Below, piece after piece: positions 63,074-64,000 of a stretch of 64,000 nt of DNA. Within the stretch, counting starts at the first letter, position 1; the number at the start of each line of letters is the position of its first letter. Source of the DNA: Anaerolineales bacterium (lineage in GTDB: Bacteria; Chloroflexota; Anaerolineae; Anaerolineales; UBA4823). Both the position numbers and the translations under genes were made by a program. Location: NCBI GenBank assembly GCA_020060465.1, contig JAGVAD010000008.1:33048-97047 (forward strand). Reading direction: 5' to 3'. A model generated the notes under the pieces. It did no database searches. It saw only the letters and a list, made by a program, of their open reading frames with translations, and was not told where the DNA came from.

Positions 63074-63158
63074 GTTCGGAATCTATCTTTCTCACCCATC
63101 CCCCCTGACCCTCTTTCCCGCTGGAAAGGGAAGTCAGGGGCAGGGAGAATTTCCGAAC
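63074..63158. repeat. long hairpin between kinase and regulator genes
   Basis: Outer arms GTTCGGAA and TTCCGAAC pair perfectly. Inside, CCCCTGAC...CTCTTTCC pairs with GGAAAGGGAAGTCAGGGG around a CGCT-type loop. The pyrimidine/purine-rich arms look like a dispersed genomic hairpin family. It would form in the kinase mRNA just after the stop codon and may act as a partial terminator. Confidence 0.55.
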
Positions 63159-63165
63159 GCTTTCC

Positions 63166-63171
63166 TATAAT
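63166..63171 (+). promoter_or_regulatory. -10 element for the response regulator gene
   Basis: TATAAT 25 bases before the ATG, following the hairpin. A -35 is not clear because it would lie in the right arm of the hairpin. Suggests the regulator can be transcribed apart from the kinase. Confidence 0.4.
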
Positions 63172-63195
63172 CTCAACATATGGATTGGAGCAATT

Positions 63196-63864
63196 ATGGG
63201 CGAAGTCATCCGTGTCCTGGTTGTTGACGATCACCCGGTGGTGCGCAGAGGGATTCGCTCCTTGCTGGCGGAAGAAGAGGGTTTGGAAGTCGTCGGCGAG
63301 GCGGCGAACGGCAAAGAGGCGCTGGAGCAGGTCGAGAAGCTGCATCCAGATGTTATCTTAATGGATCTGGTGATGCCCGAAATGAGCGGGGTGGAGGCGA
63401 TTCAACGCATCACGGCAGATCACCCAGAAGCCCGCATCCTGGTGATGACCAGCTTTGCCGCAGATGACAAAGTCTTTCCTTCGATCAAAGCCGGGGCTTT
63501 GGGTTATCTGCTCAAAGACTCGGACCCGGAGGACTTGCTGCGTATGATCCGCCAGGTTTACCGGGGGGAATTATCTATACATCCCACCATTGCGCGGAAG
63601 GTAATTCAAGAGCTGAACCGGCCGGCGCAAGAACCTCTCACCCCTTCCCCGCTCACTGAACGCGAGGTGGAGATTCTACAGCTCCTGGCGCAAGGGGTGG
63701 AAAACAAAGAGATCGCTCGTCGCCTGGTGCTGCGCGAAGCCACCGTGCGCACTCATGTAAGCAACATCCTCAGCAAACTGCATCTTGCCAACCGCGTGCA
63801 AGCCACGCTCTACGCGCTCCGCAAAGGGATCGCATCGCTGGACGACAATCCAGCGGGCAAGTAA
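63196..63864 (+). CDS. NarL/FixJ-family response regulator
   Basis: 222 residues, ATG with TTGGAG five bases before. Receiver domain (1-125): Asp11-Asp12 acidic pair, phospho-acceptor Asp57 in VILMDLVMPEMSG, MTSFAADD with the switch Ser/Thr position, and Lys107 in YLLKDSDP. C-terminal LuxR-type helix-turn-helix (about 150-215): LTEREVEILQLLAQGVENKEIARRL (shown as LTEREVEILQLLAQG, NKEIARRL) and TVRTHVSNILSKLHLANR. Partner of the kinase just upstream. Confidence 0.95.
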   Translation: MGEVIRVLVVDDHPVVRRGIRSLLAEEEGLEVVGEAANGKEALEQVEKLHPDVILMDLVMPEMSGVEAIQRITADHPEARILVMTSFAADDKVFPSIKAGALGYLLKDSDPEDLLRMIRQVYRGELSIHPTIARKVIQELNRPAQEPLTPSPLTEREVEILQLLAQGVENKEIARRLVLREATVRTHVSNILSKLHLANRVQATLYALRKGIASLDDNPAGK

Positions 63865-63912
63865 ATTTTGCATCTCTTACGGACGATCTAGCGACCTGAC
63901 GGTTTGCAAAAT

Positions 63913-64000
63913 GTCATTGCGAAGAAGCGCAGCGACTGAAGCAATCCCCTGCCAAAGTCGTTTTCTAGCTGCCGGAAGATTGCTTCGGGGCAAGAAACAC
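63913..64000. repeat. dispersed inverted-repeat element (TCATTGCG family), cut by right edge
   Basis: TGTCATTGCGAAGAAGCGCA-type sequence, then GAAGCAATC (63938-63946) with its perfect complement GATTGCTTC at 63978-63986. This matches a short palindromic element found in multiple copies in many bacterial genomes. The right arm runs off the window. Non-coding. Confidence 0.6.

Overview
The window looks like chromosome of an anaerobic or facultative member of the Chloroflexota, probably close to the Anaerolineae. This is inferred from gene content, not from a marker gene: coenzyme F420 biosynthesis genes, a DUF1385 protein, molybdenum hydroxylases with fused subunits, a membrane-bound group 4 [NiFe] hydrogenase, lipoproteins with lipoboxes and no outer-membrane biogenesis genes. 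Starts are often GTG or TTG, and tight head-to-tail operons are the rule. I saw no rRNA, tRNA, CRISPR array, transposase or phage gene.

Layout. 1-3805 (minus strand): a lipoprotein cut by the left edge, a DUF1385 membrane protein, an M20 dipeptidase and a DUF1361 membrane protein. The last is flanked by two direct copies of a diverged hairpin repeat. 4220-11393 (plus): a Nudix hydrolase, an SsnA-like amidohydrolase, then an F420 block (NADPH:F420 reductase, CofE, a pyrophosphatase-like/nitroreductase fusion, CofD, CofC) and an F420-type LLM oxidoreductase. FO synthase is not in the window. 11480-13555 (minus): a GAF-GAF-GGDEF diguanylate cyclase.

13809-26868 (plus): an accessory-looking catabolic locus, lower in G+C by eye than its flanks. 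It holds an RpiR/SIS regulator with a promoter that would give a leaderless mRNA, an opine-dehydrogenase-family enzyme, a 1236-residue fusion of a cobalamin-binding-like domain, a mutase-like domain and a GlmL/MutL-type ASKHA ATPase, a complete Opp/Dpp-type ABC importer, and a C45-type Ntn hydrolase. Together they suggest import, deacylation, oxidation and B12-dependent rearrangement of an amino-acid conjugate such as an opine. The substrate is unknown.

26990-31109: an M23 peptidase, a DEAD-box helicase and, convergent to it, glmS. The glmS leader carries what I read as a glmS self-cleaving ribozyme. 31567-43048 (plus): a molybdenum-hydroxylase cluster with a hot-dog thioesterase, FAD subunit, M16C protease, fused [2Fe-2S]/Mo subunit, CBS-containing family II pyrophosphatase, XdhC, and a second FAD/[2Fe-2S] fusion with no Mo subunit of its own. 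43072-48932: an rRNA methyltransferase, a class III aminotransferase, a three-gene TetR-controlled membrane-protein operon with a clear operator, and an EamA transporter.

49026-60912 (minus): a CBS protein and a complete hydrogenase-4-like operon in the order hyfABCDEFGHI-hyfJ(hycH)-hycI. Both nickel-ligand CxxC pairs and a 32-residue cleavable C-terminal tail are present in the large subunit. No formate dehydrogenase gene is adjacent. Divergent from it, 61138-63864 encodes a NarL-type sensor kinase and response regulator that may control it. The right edge enters a dispersed inverted-repeat element.
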